Source: Lachnospiraceae bacterium
GTDB lineage: Bacteria; Bacillota; Clostridia; Lachnospirales; Lachnospiraceae
DNA: 49,856 nt
Reading direction: 5' to 3'
NCBI GenBank assembly: GCA_024684055.1
Contig: JAIKXN010000110.1
Span: 1-49,856 of the forward strand
The first letter of the stretch is position 1. Each line of letters begins with the position of its first letter. The notes beneath the pieces are model-generated. The model did no database searches and was not told the DNA's origin. It worked only from the letters and a program-made list of their open reading frames with translations. Positions 17,064 through 26,308 of the stretch are shown here, one piece after another. The position numbers were made by a program, and so were the translations under genes.

Positions 17064-18104
17064 TTATTCATACTTTTTAAGTGCAATTTCAATAATTTTC
17101 TCGCAGAGAGCAGGAAAATCAATTCCGATTGCCAGCGCTTCCTGAGGAAGAAGCGAGGTGGGTGTCATACCCGGAATCGTATTAGCCTCAAGGCAGTATT
17201 CCTGTCCGTTCTCATCAAGAAGAAAATCGATCCTTGCATATCCCTTTAAATGAAGTGCTCTGAAAGCTTTCTCGGCATTTTCCTGAATTCTCTTCGTGAT
17301 ATCCTCTTCAAGATTTGCGGGACAGGTTTCCTTTGTGCTTCCTGCCTGATATTTGTTCTTATAATCATAAAAGCCTTCAAGCGGCTCTATTTCAACAAGC
17401 GGCAATGCCTTTCCGTCAAGAATACCGCATGTAAACTCTCTGCCATTGACGAACTGTTCAAGAAGAACGTGGTTATCAAGCTTAAAGCATTTTTCAACCG
17501 CTTCTTTTGCTTCGTCTTTGTTGTCAACGATGAAAACTCCTACACTCGAGCCGCCGTTGGGAGCTTTGACAACCATCGGGAAACCAATCTTTTCAAAACC
17601 TTCCTCCGCCTGTTCTTTGGAATAAATGCTGAACGCTTTCGGTGTCGAAATACCGTTCATGATAAGGAAATCCTTTGTAACGCTCTTATCCATACAGATC
17701 GCGCTGCTAAGGTAATCCGTTCCAGAATATTTCACTTTGCAAAGGTCGAGCGAAGCCTGAATTCTGCCGTCCTCTCCTTTGGCTCCGTGAAGAGCAAGGA
17801 ATACGAAATCAGCCTTAAGACAGATTTCTTTAACGTTCTTTCCGAAGAAATCCTTATCGTTGCCCTTTAAGGCTCTTATCGCATTTATATCGGGATTCTC
17901 TTCGCCGATCTTGCTGATTCCTTCCGACCAGTCTCTTTTATCTTCAAAAACATGTTCTACATCTACATCATCCACACCAAGATAAACATCAAGAAGAACT
18001 ACATTGTGTCCTTTGCTCTTAAGCGCTTCATAAACTTCTTTACCGGAAACCAGTGATACGTCTCTTTCAGTGGAATCTCCGCCGGCAAGTACTGCTATAT
18101 TCAT
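17064..18104 (-). CDS. ddl: D-alanine--D-alanine ligase
   Basis: ATP-grasp ligase that makes D-Ala-D-Ala, the substrate MurF adds to the stem peptide; its place just before murF fits. Seen: VLAGGDSTERDVSLVSG at the N-terminus, FLALHGAKGEDGRIQ, VVKAPNGGSSVGV, and ARIDFLLDENGQEYCLEANTIPGMT with metal ligands. The start at 18104 is chosen over a longer frame from 18146: AAAGGAG lies nine bases upstream and the promoter at 18138-18166 would put the transcript start downstream of the longer ATG. 346 residues is normal. Confidence 0.95.
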   Translation of the reverse strand: MNIAVLAGGDSTERDVSLVSGKEVYEALKSKGHNVVLLDVYLGVDDVDVEHVFEDKRDWSEGISKIGEENPDINAIRALKGNDKDFFGKNVKEICLKADFVFLALHGAKGEDGRIQASLDLCKVKYSGTDYLSSAICMDKSVTKDFLIMNGISTPKAFSIYSKEQAEEGFEKIGFPMVVKAPNGGSSVGVFIVDNKDEAKEAVEKCFKLDNHVLLEQFVNGREFTCGILDGKALPLVEIEPLEGFYDYKNKYQAGSTKETCPANLEEDITKRIQENAEKAFRALHLKGYARIDFLLDENGQEYCLEANTIPGMTPTSLLPQEALAIGIDFPALCEKIIEIALKKYE

Positions 18105-18137
18105 AATGATATCTCCTTTATTCACAATATCCTTATT

Positions 18138-18166
18138 ATTATACATCTTTATTGTTAAACTGTGAA
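18138..18166 (-). promoter_or_regulatory. Promoter of ddl-murF
   Basis: TTCACA and a perfect TATAAT with a 17-base spacer; transcription would begin about 27 bases before the ddl ATG. It excludes the longer ddl start. Confidence 0.75.
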
Positions 18167-18365
18167 CTACTTTGGCTCTTATGAAACCTTTAAATAAGGG
18201 CTTTAGAATATCCCGGTCGAATTAATTATTTCATCAGGTTCACTTCCCGAAAGTTTCGGGATATTATGATTTACATGGTCCGGTCACATGCCAAAAGGCG
18301 AAAAACGTATATTGACCTATTTGGTCATTTTTTACGTAAATATGCGTATTTTAGGGAAAAAATCA

Positions 18366-18585
18366 ATGATTTACGAGTTGGAAAATACAGATAAAGTTAA
18401 AGAGCTGTTTGCATGCCGGGAAGAAATGATCGAAAGCTGCTATCCGAATGCAAAAAAATACACCGGATACGCCATAAAGAAAGATACTGAATCTGATGAA
18501 GAAAAACCATACAAGTCCAGGATACGATGTTGTGATCCTTAAAGGCGGAGAAATTGTCGCCGGCGCTTCATCATATACAAGTTAA
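18366..18585 (+). pseudogene. Remnant of a GNAT-family acetyltransferase
   Basis: The frame from 18366 begins MIYELENTDKVKELF, typical of the N-terminus of a Firmicutes GNAT acetyltransferase group of about 250 residues. It then jumps to EEMIESCYPNAKK and TGYAIKKDT, which in intact relatives lie about 100 residues later, and stops. In another frame the sequence continues GYDVVILKGGEIVAGASSY, the acetyl-CoA-domain entry of the same family, then stops at 18585. So there are at least two deletions and a frameshift. It is not functional. Recognition is from memory of the family and needs alignment. Confidence 0.65.
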
Positions 18586-18610
18586 GCTGAATCGCAAATT
18601 ATCCCTGTAA

Positions 18611-18659
18611 TGAAAAAGGAAACCGTCGTCGGAGTTCTCCGTGACCGTTTCCTATTTCA
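18611..18659. repeat. 49-bp imperfect palindrome
   Basis: Arms TGAAAAAGGAAACCGTC and GACCGTTTCCTATTTCA pair with two mismatches, with further pairing GGAG/CTCC near the centre. It lies 25 bases past the acetyltransferase remnant and may be its old terminator or the end of a small mobile repeat. No T-run follows. Confidence 0.55.
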
Positions 18660-19062
18660 ACTTTTCTAAATTCATTTCGACACCTCATCGATTCTAAGCA
18701 CCGACAACCGACTAATGTCGATTACAGTAATTTCGGAGGATAATCTTCATGATTCCTGTCCCCCACTTTTTTCAAATCTACTTGATCTTAATTCCTACCT
18801 CTGTATCCGATCAATCCGTCTTCTAATCTTCAAATTTCTTGTCACAGAATTTAACAAAAAACGTCACTTTTTTATTAATGTTATTTTTTAAGAAAACAAG
18901 AAAATTAAATTTTAGAATTCGGATCAAAATTCAACTTCGCCAGCAATCTTAATCTTTCGATTTAAAAGGTTAACTGTTTATTTCCTTTTGATGTATTAAA
19001 TATACCACATTTTTTTTATTAGAAAAGAGGTTTTTCATCAATAAATAATATTTTGACACGAA
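18660..19062. other. Non-coding gap, nothing recognised
   Basis: About 400 AT-rich bases between the acetyltransferase remnant and the hydratase gene. I see no coding frame with a ribosome site, no RNA gene and no clear terminator. Confidence 0.5.
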
Positions 19063-21351
19063 CTAAATTCTATTGTAATTGATGAGACATCCTTTGAGAA
19101 TTATCTGTCTTTCTTCGTCCGTAAGTTCACCGATCTGCATGGTGAATTTCTTAAGTTCGCCGTCCTTTACAACATATGCTTCGATGTTCTCTTTCTTCTC
19201 TTCTACAGCCTGTTTGATGCCGGGAAGGAAGATGTAATCAAGGTTCTTGAAAGGAAGAGCACCCTTCTCAATAATGAAAGGAAGCATACCCCAGTTAATG
19301 AGGTTGGAACGATAACGCTTTGTGGCATATTCGTTGGCAATGTTTGCCCATCCGCCGAGAACTTTCTGGCAGCTTGCAGCCTGTTCTCTTGCAGAACCGT
19401 CACCGGGTTTAACAGCGAAGATCGTAGAGCCTACACCGAGGTTGTCATGCTCTACATTCGGGAATGTCTTTTTAACAACAGACATTACTTCTCCTACTTC
19501 AGGTACAGCCTTGCCTGCGCACTCGCCTGCTTCAAGAGCCTTCTGTGCAACCTGAACGGCTTTTGCACGGCCTACGTATTCGGGATCCTTTCTCGAAAGA
19601 GCAAATTCGGCAAGTCCGAGAGGATTTGAACGGTAACTTGAAGTCTCGCCCGAAGGAATAAGTTCATCCGTCGTGGTAACGGGATCGTGAATCTCTGATA
19701 CAACTTTTAAGAGCAGATTCTCAGGTAACGCAGACATCTTAGGCCAGTCTTTGATATTGGGACCAAACTGGATTTCCTGACCGGAATCCGCAACACCCTT
19801 TGAATCAAATACTCTGTTTTCATAAATCGTTTTATCAAAGTGATATTTGTATTTACCGATCGTACCGTCAAATTCGTCAGCCGCAGTAAGAACACCCTTG
19901 TTGGCTGCAGTTGCAGCGATGGAACGCGCATCCATGAGTGCAACGGAAGAAATCTGGCCGTTCTGAAGCTTGGAACCTTCTCTGTTCGGGAAGTTTCTTG
20001 TTGAATGACGGATACTGAATGCATTGTTTGCGGGTGTATCGCCTGCACCGAAGCAGGGACCGCAGAATGCAGTCTTAAGTACGGCACCGGTCTGCATGAT
20101 CTTTGCAGCACAGCCGTTTTTGATAAGTTCCATGTAAATAGGCATTGATGCGGGATAAACGCTTAACGTAAATGCATCGTTTCCGATGAATTTGCCGTCA
20201 AGGATATCGGCTGCAGCGCAGATATTTTCAAATCCGCCGCCGGCGCATCCTGCGATGATACCCTGTTCTACAACGAACTGACCGTTTTTAACTTTATCTT
20301 TAAGTGTATATTCAACCGCACCGTCAAGAGAAACAAGCGCTCTCTTTTCAACATCATCGAGAATATCCATGAGATTCTCTTTGAGTTCGGCAATTGTATA
20401 TGTATTGCTGGGATGGAAAGGCATTGCAATCATGGGTTTGATCTTTGAAAGATCGATCTTGATAATGCCGTCATAATATGTTACGTCTGCAGGATTAAGT
20501 TCTGCATATTCTTCGGATCTTCCGTGAATTTCAAAGAACTCTTTGATGTTTTCATCCGTACGCCAGATCGAAGAAAGGCATGTTGTTTCGGTTGTCATTA
20601 CATCAATACCGATCCTGAAATCAGCAGAAAGATTTGAAACGCCGGGTCCGACGAACTCCATTACCTTATTTTTAACATATCCGTTTCCGAATACAGCACC
20701 GATAATGGCAAGCGCAACGTCCTGAGGACCTACGCCCTTTGCAGGAGTTCCTTCCATATATACGCCGACTACGCCGGGCATATTGATATCGTATGTCTGG
20801 CATAAAAGCTGCTTAACAAGTTCGGGACCGCCTTCACCCATTGCCATTGTACCAAGTGCACCGTATCTTGTATGCGAATCGGAACCGAGGATCATCTTTC
20901 CGCATCCTGCAAGCATTTCTCTTGCAAACTGATGAATAACTGCCTGATGAGGGGGAACATAAACTCCGCCGTATTTCTTGGCACATGTCAGTCCGAACAT
21001 GTGGTCATCTTCGTTGATCGTACCGCCAACCGCGCAAAGCGAGTTGTGGCAGTTTGTAAGAACATAGGGAACAGGGAATTTTTCAAGTCCCGAAGCTCTT
21101 GCTGTCTGTATGATACCTACGAATGTGATATCGTGTGAAGTAAGCTTGTCGAATTTTATTCTAAGCTTTTCCATATTGTCGGAAGTATTGTGCTTCTTTA
21201 ATATGCCGTAAGCAATAGTACCTTTCTTAGCCTCTTCCTTGTCTGCGTCTTTTCCTGTAAGGCTCTTAATTTCATTAACTGCCTCGGGTGAGTCTTTAAC
21301 GAGCTTTTCACCATTAACGAGATAAGCTCCGCTTTCAAATAACTCAATCAT
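19063..21351 (-). CDS. Aconitase-family hydratase (YbhJ-like)
   Basis: A 762-residue member of the aconitase superfamily, in the group of E. coli YbhJ, whose substrate is not established. Seen: [21 protein letters not shown], a lone cysteine in [13 protein letters not shown], and the CxxC pair in [15 protein letters not shown], which together can bind a [4Fe-4S] cluster. [21 protein letters not shown] corresponds to the substrate-arginine region. The C-terminal swivelling domain is present. It is not a standard AcnA, AcnB or LeuC. A small XRE regulator lies 21 bases upstream in the same transcript. AAAGGAG precedes the start. Confidence 0.88.
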   Translation of the reverse strand: MIELFESGAYLVNGEKLVKDSPEAVNEIKSLTGKDADKEEAKKGTIAYGILKKHNTSDNMEKLRIKFDKLTSHDITFVGIIQTARASGLEKFPVPYVLTNCHNSLCAVGGTINEDDHMFGLTCAKKYGGVYVPPHQAVIHQFAREMLAGCGKMILGSDSHTRYGALGTMAMGEGGPELVKQLLCQTYDINMPGVVGVYMEGTPAKGVGPQDVALAIIGAVFGNGYVKNKVMEFVGPGVSNLSADFRIGIDVMTTETTCLSSIWRTDENIKEFFEIHGRSEEYAELNPADVTYYDGIIKIDLSKIKPMIAMPFHPSNTYTIAELKENLMDILDDVEKRALVSLDGAVEYTLKDKVKNGQFVVEQGIIAGCAGGGFENICAAADILDGKFIGNDAFTLSVYPASMPIYMELIKNGCAAKIMQTGAVLKTAFCGPCFGAGDTPANNAFSIRHSTRNFPNREGSKLQNGQISSVALMDARSIAATAANKGVLTAADEFDGTIGKYKYHFDKTIYENRVFDSKGVADSGQEIQFGPNIKDWPKMSALPENLLLKVVSEIHDPVTTTDELIPSGETSSYRSNPLGLAEFALSRKDPEYVGRAKAVQVAQKALEAGECAGKAVPEVGEVMSVVKKTFPNVEHDNLGVGSTIFAVKPGDGSAREQAASCQKVLGGWANIANEYATKRYRSNLINWGMLPFIIEKGALPFKNLDYIFLPGIKQAVEEKKENIEAYVVKDGELKKFTMQIGELTDEERQIILKGCLINYNRI

Positions 21352-21372
21352 TTTAAAGTTACTCCTTTATGA

Positions 21373-21864
21373 TTATTTTGTTTCTTCTAAAAAATCATCA
21401 ACCGCTTCATCGGTTTCATTTCCTATATTCCTCAATATAAGAACAAGAATGTAATATACGGGTATTATCACAAAAACTATCCAGCCCGGATGCCACAGAT
21501 TCATGGAAAAACCGAGCACAAGAAAAACAATGAGGCAAAGGACAGGGAAAATCAGAAGTGCAAATATCTCACCCTTTGTAAATCCTTTTCTTCTTTTTCT
21601 TTTGGATTTCTTACGCTTTGAAACGTCTCCGTAAGTTCCGTTTTCATTATTATATTCAGGTGCTTCGGCGTCATTGTAGATCATTTCGTCCATGGTCATT
21701 TCATAAACCTTGGACAAACCGATAAGGTCCGAAGCGGAAGGTACTATGCTGCCTTCTTCCCATCCTTTGATAACATCCGCTTCCCTGCCGCACTTTTCGG
21801 CAAGTTCTTCCACTGACAAACCTTTGCTTTCTCTGACATCTTTCAATTTCTTGGAAATATCCAT
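21373..21864 (-). CDS. XRE-family regulator with C-terminal membrane segments
   Basis: The N-terminal helix-turn-helix (LKDVRESKGLSVEELAEKCG) is at about residues 5-60. A lysine/arginine-rich linker and two hydrophobic helices follow (about 100-120 and 125-145). The start at 21864 has a GGGGGG ribosome site seven bases before it; the longer frame has none. The protein lies at the front of the hydratase transcript and may regulate it from the membrane. The sensed signal is unknown. 163 residues. Confidence 0.85.
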   Translation of the reverse strand: MDISKKLKDVRESKGLSVEELAEKCGREADVIKGWEEGSIVPSASDLIGLSKVYEMTMDEMIYNDAEAPEYNNENGTYGDVSKRKKSKRKRRKGFTKGEIFALLIFPVLCLIVFLVLGFSMNLWHPGWIVFVIIPVYYILVLILRNIGNETDEAVDDFLEETK

Positions 21865-21895
21865 ACAATGTCCCCCCGTGGCCATTATCCACTAT

Positions 21896-21924
21896 ATTTT
21901 CACACAATATGCGACAGTTGTCAA
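21896..21924 (-). promoter_or_regulatory. Promoter of the XRE-hydratase unit
   Basis: A perfect TTGACA with a 17-base spacer to GAAAAT, which is preceded by a TGT extended -10 element. It lies 32 bases before the regulator's start codon. Confidence 0.65.
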
Positions 21925-21988
21925 ATTATTGCGTTCCTGTGCTTTCCGCTCACTTTTTTATATGTGAAAATCCGGTCGAAAACTTCAA

Positions 21989-22016
21989 AAAAAGAAGTGC
22001 CGAAGCACTTCTTTTT
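21989..22016 (-). terminator. Terminator of the sugar-ABC ATPase gene
   Basis: Perfect 12-bp stem AAAAAGAAGTGC/GCACTTCTTTTT with a four-base loop and T-runs on both strands, 16 bases past the ATPase stop. It could stop transcription in either direction. Confidence 0.92.
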
Positions 22017-22032
22017 TTGTGAATTTATTATT

Positions 22033-23145
22033 TTAGTTTGTAATAACAAGTTCTGTTTCCTTGTCGAATACGTGGATCTTCTCTACGTCAAGAGCGAACT
22101 TGATCGTATCGCCGGGTCTTGCTGTAGTTCTGGGATCTACTCTGGCTGTCATAGGGAACATCTCAAGATCGAAGTATAAGAATACTTCGGCACCAAGCAA
22201 TTCGTAAACCTTGATCTGGGATTCGAATACACTCATGGGTGATGTCTCTACATACATTTCAGAATCGTAAACGTCTTCAGGTCTGATACCGAATGTTACG
22301 CTTCTTCCGTCATAACCGCCCTCGATAAGTTTCTTTGACTTAGCGGGAGGAAGAGGAATTGAATGACCGGCTACGTTAAGGTAAGCTGTCTCGCCCTGTA
22401 CTTCTACGATAGCATCAAGGAAGTTCATCTGAGGTGATCCCATGAATCCTGCTACAAAGAGGTTCTGAGGCTTGTCATAAAGGTTCTGAGGTGTATCAAC
22501 CTGCTGGATAACACCGTCCTTCATAACGACGATTCTTGTACCAAGTGTCATAGCTTCTGTCTGGTCATGTGTAACGTAGATGATCGTGGTACCAAGTCTC
22601 TGATGAAGCTTAGCGATCTCAATTCTCATCTGTACACGAAGTTTAGCATCGAGGTTGGAAAGAGGCTCGTCCATAAGGAAAACCTTAGGGTTACGAACGA
22701 TAGCACGTCCCATTGCAACACGCTGTCTCTGACCACCGGAAAGAGCCTTGGGCTTTCTGTCAAGGAGGGGAGTAAGATCGAGGATCTTAGCTGCTTCCTT
22801 AACCATCTTATCGATTTCGTCCTTGGGAACATGTCTTAACTTAAGACCGAAAGCCATGTTCTCCTGAACTGTCATATGAGGATACAGAGCGTAGTTCTGG
22901 AATACCATCGCGATATCTCTGTCCTTGGGTTCAACGTCATTTACAAGTCTGTCGCCGATTCTCAACTCACCTGAGCTGATATCTTCCAAACCAGCGATCA
23001 TACGAAGTGTTGTAGATTTACCACAACCTGAAGGTCCTACGAAAATTACAAATTCCTGATCTGCGATTTCAAGGTTGAAATCTTTTACAGCTTCGAAGCC
23101 GTTAGGATATACTTTGCAGATATTCTTTAAGGATAATCCTGCCAT
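22033..23145 (-). CDS. Carbohydrate ABC transporter ATPase (MsmX/UgpC type)
   Basis: ATP-hydrolysing subunit for sugar import, cytoplasmic face of the membrane. The nucleotide domain has FVGPSGCGKSTTLRM, the Q-loop QNYALYPHM, signature LSGGQRQRVAMGRA, Walker B FLMDEPLSNLDAKL, and the H-loop VTHDQTEAMTLG. A C-terminal OB-fold (TOBE) regulatory domain begins near residue 240. No permease or binding protein is nearby, and the gene has its own promoter and terminator. It is therefore probably a shared ATPase serving several sugar transporters, as MsmX does in Bacillus. 370 residues, full length. Confidence 0.93.
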   Translation of the reverse strand: MAGLSLKNICKVYPNGFEAVKDFNLEIADQEFVIFVGPSGCGKSTTLRMIAGLEDISSGELRIGDRLVNDVEPKDRDIAMVFQNYALYPHMTVQENMAFGLKLRHVPKDEIDKMVKEAAKILDLTPLLDRKPKALSGGQRQRVAMGRAIVRNPKVFLMDEPLSNLDAKLRVQMRIEIAKLHQRLGTTIIYVTHDQTEAMTLGTRIVVMKDGVIQQVDTPQNLYDKPQNLFVAGFMGSPQMNFLDAIVEVQGETAYLNVAGHSIPLPPAKSKKLIEGGYDGRSVTFGIRPEDVYDSEMYVETSPMSVFESQIKVYELLGAEVFLYFDLEMFPMTARVDPRTTARPGDTIKFALDVEKIHVFDKETELVITN

Positions 23146-23247
23146 TAAATTTTCCTCCTACATTATAATCTGTATTTAATGTTTAGCAGCGGGTTTTTAC
23201 CCGTTGTGACTATTTTAAGGGCAAAGCCCGTAAAATACCATACCACA

Positions 23248-23278
23248 ATTATACAAACTTTTCCTCAATCCTTGTAAA
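23248..23278 (-). promoter_or_regulatory. Candidate promoter of the sugar-ABC ATPase gene
   Basis: TTTACA and a perfect TATAAT with a rather long 19-base spacer, about 100 bases before the start codon. The leader between contains two small hairpins (GGGC-TTT-GCCC and CGGGT-like arms around 23190-23230). Confidence 0.5.
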
Positions 23279-23369
23279 GATTGCCATTTTAAGGCTTTTA
23301 CTGGGGTTAATTTGTATGATTTTAAATTCCTTTTTTGTGCAAACTTTACATTGTGCTTTTTTTGTCTGT

Positions 23370-24638
23370 TTATTCGTGTATTACACGGTTTTTCTCAAAA
23401 TCTCCGTAAACCGTCTGATACTTTTCCGTAAGGCTGTTGTACATGTTTAAAGCTTCCTTTGTCTGCATCTGTACTTCAGTCATGATTTCATCATACGAAT
23501 TCATAAAACACTCTGCAATCCTCTGATTGATTTTCCCGTCCGAAATCTCTTTTTTGAGGATATCGACAACCTCGTTTTTGGTGAAAGTCTTACGGTAACT
23601 TCTTTCGCAGGTTAAAGCCGTCACAAGGTCGGCAATCTGCAGAATGTTCTGCTCTCTCGTCATATTTGCGCTTGTAAGCCCTCTGGGATATCCGGAGCCG
23701 TCGTTTCTTTCATGATGCGCAGTCGCAATCGATACGATATCGGAATCCATTCTGTTTAAAAGAATCCTTTCTTCCCTGTCGACATGCGCACGCATAAGTG
23801 CGATTTCCGTCGGTGACAGCTTTCTGGGAGCCTCAATGATATTCGTGGGGATCGAAAGCATTCCGATGTCATGAATAAGCGTGGCATAATAAAGCTTCTC
23901 ACTGCTCGCCGGGGTCAGATTCAGTTTCTTTGCAAGAAGTGAGGCGATACAAACACTCGTTACATTGTCGATCAGAGTGATATCGCTTCTTAAGCCTATG
24001 CAGAACATCAGGGTCTTCATAAACTTTTCTTTGTCTTCGTTAGTATAAATCATATACTCGAGAATCCCGTCGAGTTCGTTCTGATATGATTCGTCTTCAA
24101 GATGTTTGAAAACATCGAATCTGTCAACCGCTTTGTCGAGAAGATTTAAAGCTTCCGTTGAATAGTAGGTCCCTTCCTGCCTTCTGAACATTTCATGATC
24201 GAAGCCTTCTCCGAGAGCATTATGATATATCTCGGCAGCTTCCGCGAGAGAAAGGATCTCGGTTTCTTTGGAGTATTCAAAATTTTCCTTCGGGATATTT
24301 TCGACACCGACACGGTGATAAAGAATCATTCTCGCCATGGAAGAAAGAGGAGTTATGTATTTAAGAAACAAAAAACCGTAAACCGAATGTTTCATCGGTT
24401 CCTTGAATTCATACTGAAGTCTGTCGCCCATTTTGTCGGTCTTGTAAGCGCCGATATCATGAAGCGTCGCAAGCATAAGAAAATCCGCAAGTTCGTACTG
24501 TTCATAGCCGCCCTTGCATTCGAGCATCTTGCAGAAAAGATACCCGACTCTTGAACCGTGATCCATGGGTCTTCTGTCAAGAAGCTTAAGAGTATCTCTC
24601 AATAAAAGAAAAATGTTCTTGCTGCTTATGTACTCCAC
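23370..24638 (-). CDS. HD-GYP domain protein with a second N-terminal HD region
   Basis: Predicted cyclic-di-GMP phosphodiesterase-type protein. The C-terminal HD-GYP domain shows HDIGMLSIP, HHERNDGSGYPRGL and ERSYRKTF. An earlier HD-like segment has TLHDIGAYKTDK. In most active HD-GYP enzymes the motif is HDIGK; here the lysine is methionine, so activity is uncertain. The start is taken as GTG at 24638 because AAAGGGG lies six bases before it; an upstream ATG at 24689 has no comparable site. 422 residues, no membrane helix, so cytoplasmic. It follows a GNAT gene by about 80 bases. Confidence 0.85.
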   Translation of the reverse strand: MEYISSKNIFLLLRDTLKLLDRRPMDHGSRVGYLFCKMLECKGGYEQYELADFLMLATLHDIGAYKTDKMGDRLQYEFKEPMKHSVYGFLFLKYITPLSSMARMILYHRVGVENIPKENFEYSKETEILSLAEAAEIYHNALGEGFDHEMFRRQEGTYYSTEALNLLDKAVDRFDVFKHLEDESYQNELDGILEYMIYTNEDKEKFMKTLMFCIGLRSDITLIDNVTSVCIASLLAKKLNLTPASSEKLYYATLIHDIGMLSIPTNIIEAPRKLSPTEIALMRAHVDREERILLNRMDSDIVSIATAHHERNDGSGYPRGLTSANMTREQNILQIADLVTALTCERSYRKTFTKNEVVDILKKEISDGKINQRIAECFMNSYDEIMTEVQMQTKEALNMYNSLTEKYQTVYGDFEKNRVIHE

Positions 24639-24717
24639 TGTTTTCCCCTTTCCGAAAAATGCACTCCCTTGCATTTCCTGCGCCCGCAATCAAATCAATT
24701 AATCATTCCCCGTCACC

Positions 24718-25263
24718 CTATAAGGTGTCATTTTCATCCCGGCCGTTTTCCGTTACCGGATTAAAGAGCGAATCAGGTGCTTTGTTTTCGAATTCCCAGA
24801 TCATCGGAGTGACTCTCATTCCCGATGACATATATTCCGCGCCCGTATCGACAAAGCCCACCGAATGGTAAAAAGGAACACCGTAAGGTGATGCATTTAC
24901 CGTGGCGGATTTTTCGCCGTTCTCAAGCATGTACTCGGCCGCGGCATATATAAGATCCCTGCCGATGCCTTTTCTCTGATGCTTTCCGTCCACAAAAAGC
25001 AGCGATATATGTCTTCTGGTCCTGATGGAGATCATCCCGACTATCTCATCGTTTAAAAGAGCCACCCAGAGACGGTATTCTCCGATGAGAAACATTTTGT
25101 ATATGCCGTTGTCGGAAATAAAGTCATAAAATTCCTTTACTCCGACATCGGTATAATCGTCTGCTACATATTTTTTAAAAGTCCGCCAGGCAAGCGCCAT
25201 GGCATCTTCCCATTCCTCTTTATTTGCCGGTCTGACCGCATAACGTTCGTTCACAACGCTCAT
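24718..25263 (-). CDS. GNAT-family N-acetyltransferase
   Basis: A small acetyl-CoA-dependent transferase of unknown substrate. The acetyl-CoA loop reads LLFVDGKHQRKGIGRDL (R/Q-x-x-G-x-G/A pattern) at about residues 89-105, followed by the typical NASPYGVPFYHSVGF segment. It begins two bases after the DUF1002 stop. The ATG at 25263 has AGG only two bases away, so the GTG at 25254, with AAGGA eight bases upstream, may be the real start. About 180 residues. Confidence 0.88.
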   Translation of the reverse strand: MSVVNERYAVRPANKEEWEDAMALAWRTFKKYVADDYTDVGVKEFYDFISDNGIYKMFLIGEYRLWVALLNDEIVGMISIRTRRHISLLFVDGKHQRKGIGRDLIYAAAEYMLENGEKSATVNASPYGVPFYHSVGFVDTGAEYMSSGMRVTPMIWEFENKAPDSLFNPVTENGRDENDTL

Positions 25264-25265
25264 CC

Positions 25266-26291
25266 TTACAAGTTTTTAAAATAATCCGTAATGGATTTGA
25301 AAAACGATCTTAAGATGTTTTTTATCGAATCCCAGATTGTGGCTTTTACTTCATCCGTAATAATTCCGTTGATGGCGTCCTTTGCGCCCGCAAGGATTGT
25401 TTCGCCATACTTGTCGTACATATCTCCCGCCTGTTCAAGCAAAACGGAAGGATCAATATCAAGTTTGGCCACATTGCCCATTACGTTCGAAAGGCTGTCT
25501 GTCTGATCCTCGTTCAGATCTATGCCGAATAACCCTTCTGCTTTTTCGATAATTTCCTTTACGTCTTCGGGATTTTCTATGCCTTCGGCGATCACACTCG
25601 CTTTGACATAATCAACAAGTTCCTGAACTTTCTCCGTCTGCGAATCATCAAAAGAATCAACGATGGAAGCCGTAACGATCATCTCGTTTAATGCGGTATC
25701 CTTTGCTTCATCGACAAGTTCTTCTCCGGTCATTTCCTCGTAAGCATGCCACGCCCCGATCAGTGCGGCGGTGCCCGAAATCGGGAACGGGCCGACAACC
25801 AGAACGTCCGCATCTTTTACACCTGCCGTAAGAAGAGCATTTTTGTACATGCTTACCGTACAGTAATCAATATTTCTGGTTGAGACCTTAATGCCGTAAC
25901 CGGGATTGTTTTCTTTAACCATTACACTCGAAAGAGAAATGCTTCCTATAACGGAAGGGTCGATGTAAGAATCGAGTTTTTCATGCTCTTCCTGGTTTGT
26001 AACATAATAAACGCGATAGTTTGCAAGGTCGTCCCTTGTAATACCCATTTCGCCGAGAACATAATCAAGCTGTTCATCGGTTAAATCTTTTCCGAGCGAA
26101 ATAAAGGGTTTCTTTTCAGCCTTTGTCTCCTCCGCCGGTTCAGCCTGAGTATCGTCGGACATTTCAACGGGAGAGCCTGTGGAAGGTTCTTCCGAAGCGG
26201 TAACTTCCAGGGGTTCACCCTCGGCAAATGCCGTCATAGGATACGCAAGAAGTGATACCGCAAGTCCTATCGCAACTATTGATCTTTTCAT
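25266..26291 (-). CDS. Secreted DUF1002 protein
   Basis: An N-terminal signal peptide (MKRSIVAIGLAVSLLAYPMT then AFAEG) indicates export; cleavage is likely after AFA. An acidic threonine/glutamate-rich linker is followed by the DUF1002 region (GKDLTDEQLDYVLGEMGI, VVGPFPISGTAALIGAW). Function unknown in the family. 341 residues. It lies 17 bases after metG and immediately before the GNAT gene, so it is part of that transcript. Confidence 0.85.
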   Translation of the reverse strand: MKRSIVAIGLAVSLLAYPMTAFAEGEPLEVTASEEPSTGSPVEMSDDTQAEPAEETKAEKKPFISLGKDLTDEQLDYVLGEMGITRDDLANYRVYYVTNQEEHEKLDSYIDPSVIGSISLSSVMVKENNPGYGIKVSTRNIDYCTVSMYKNALLTAGVKDADVLVVGPFPISGTAALIGAWHAYEEMTGEELVDEAKDTALNEMIVTASIVDSFDDSQTEKVQELVDYVKASVIAEGIENPEDVKEIIEKAEGLFGIDLNEDQTDSLSNVMGNVAKLDIDPSVLLEQAGDMYDKYGETILAGAKDAINGIITDEVKATIWDSIKNILRSFFKSITDYFKNL

Positions 26292-26308
26292 TTTTTAATT
26301 CCTCTAAA

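Noticed and set aside
18313-18327. TGACC-N5-GGTCA dyad upstream of the acetyltransferase remnant
   Set aside because: Short arms, no promoter of quality nearby and a dead gene downstream; not strong enough to call an operator.
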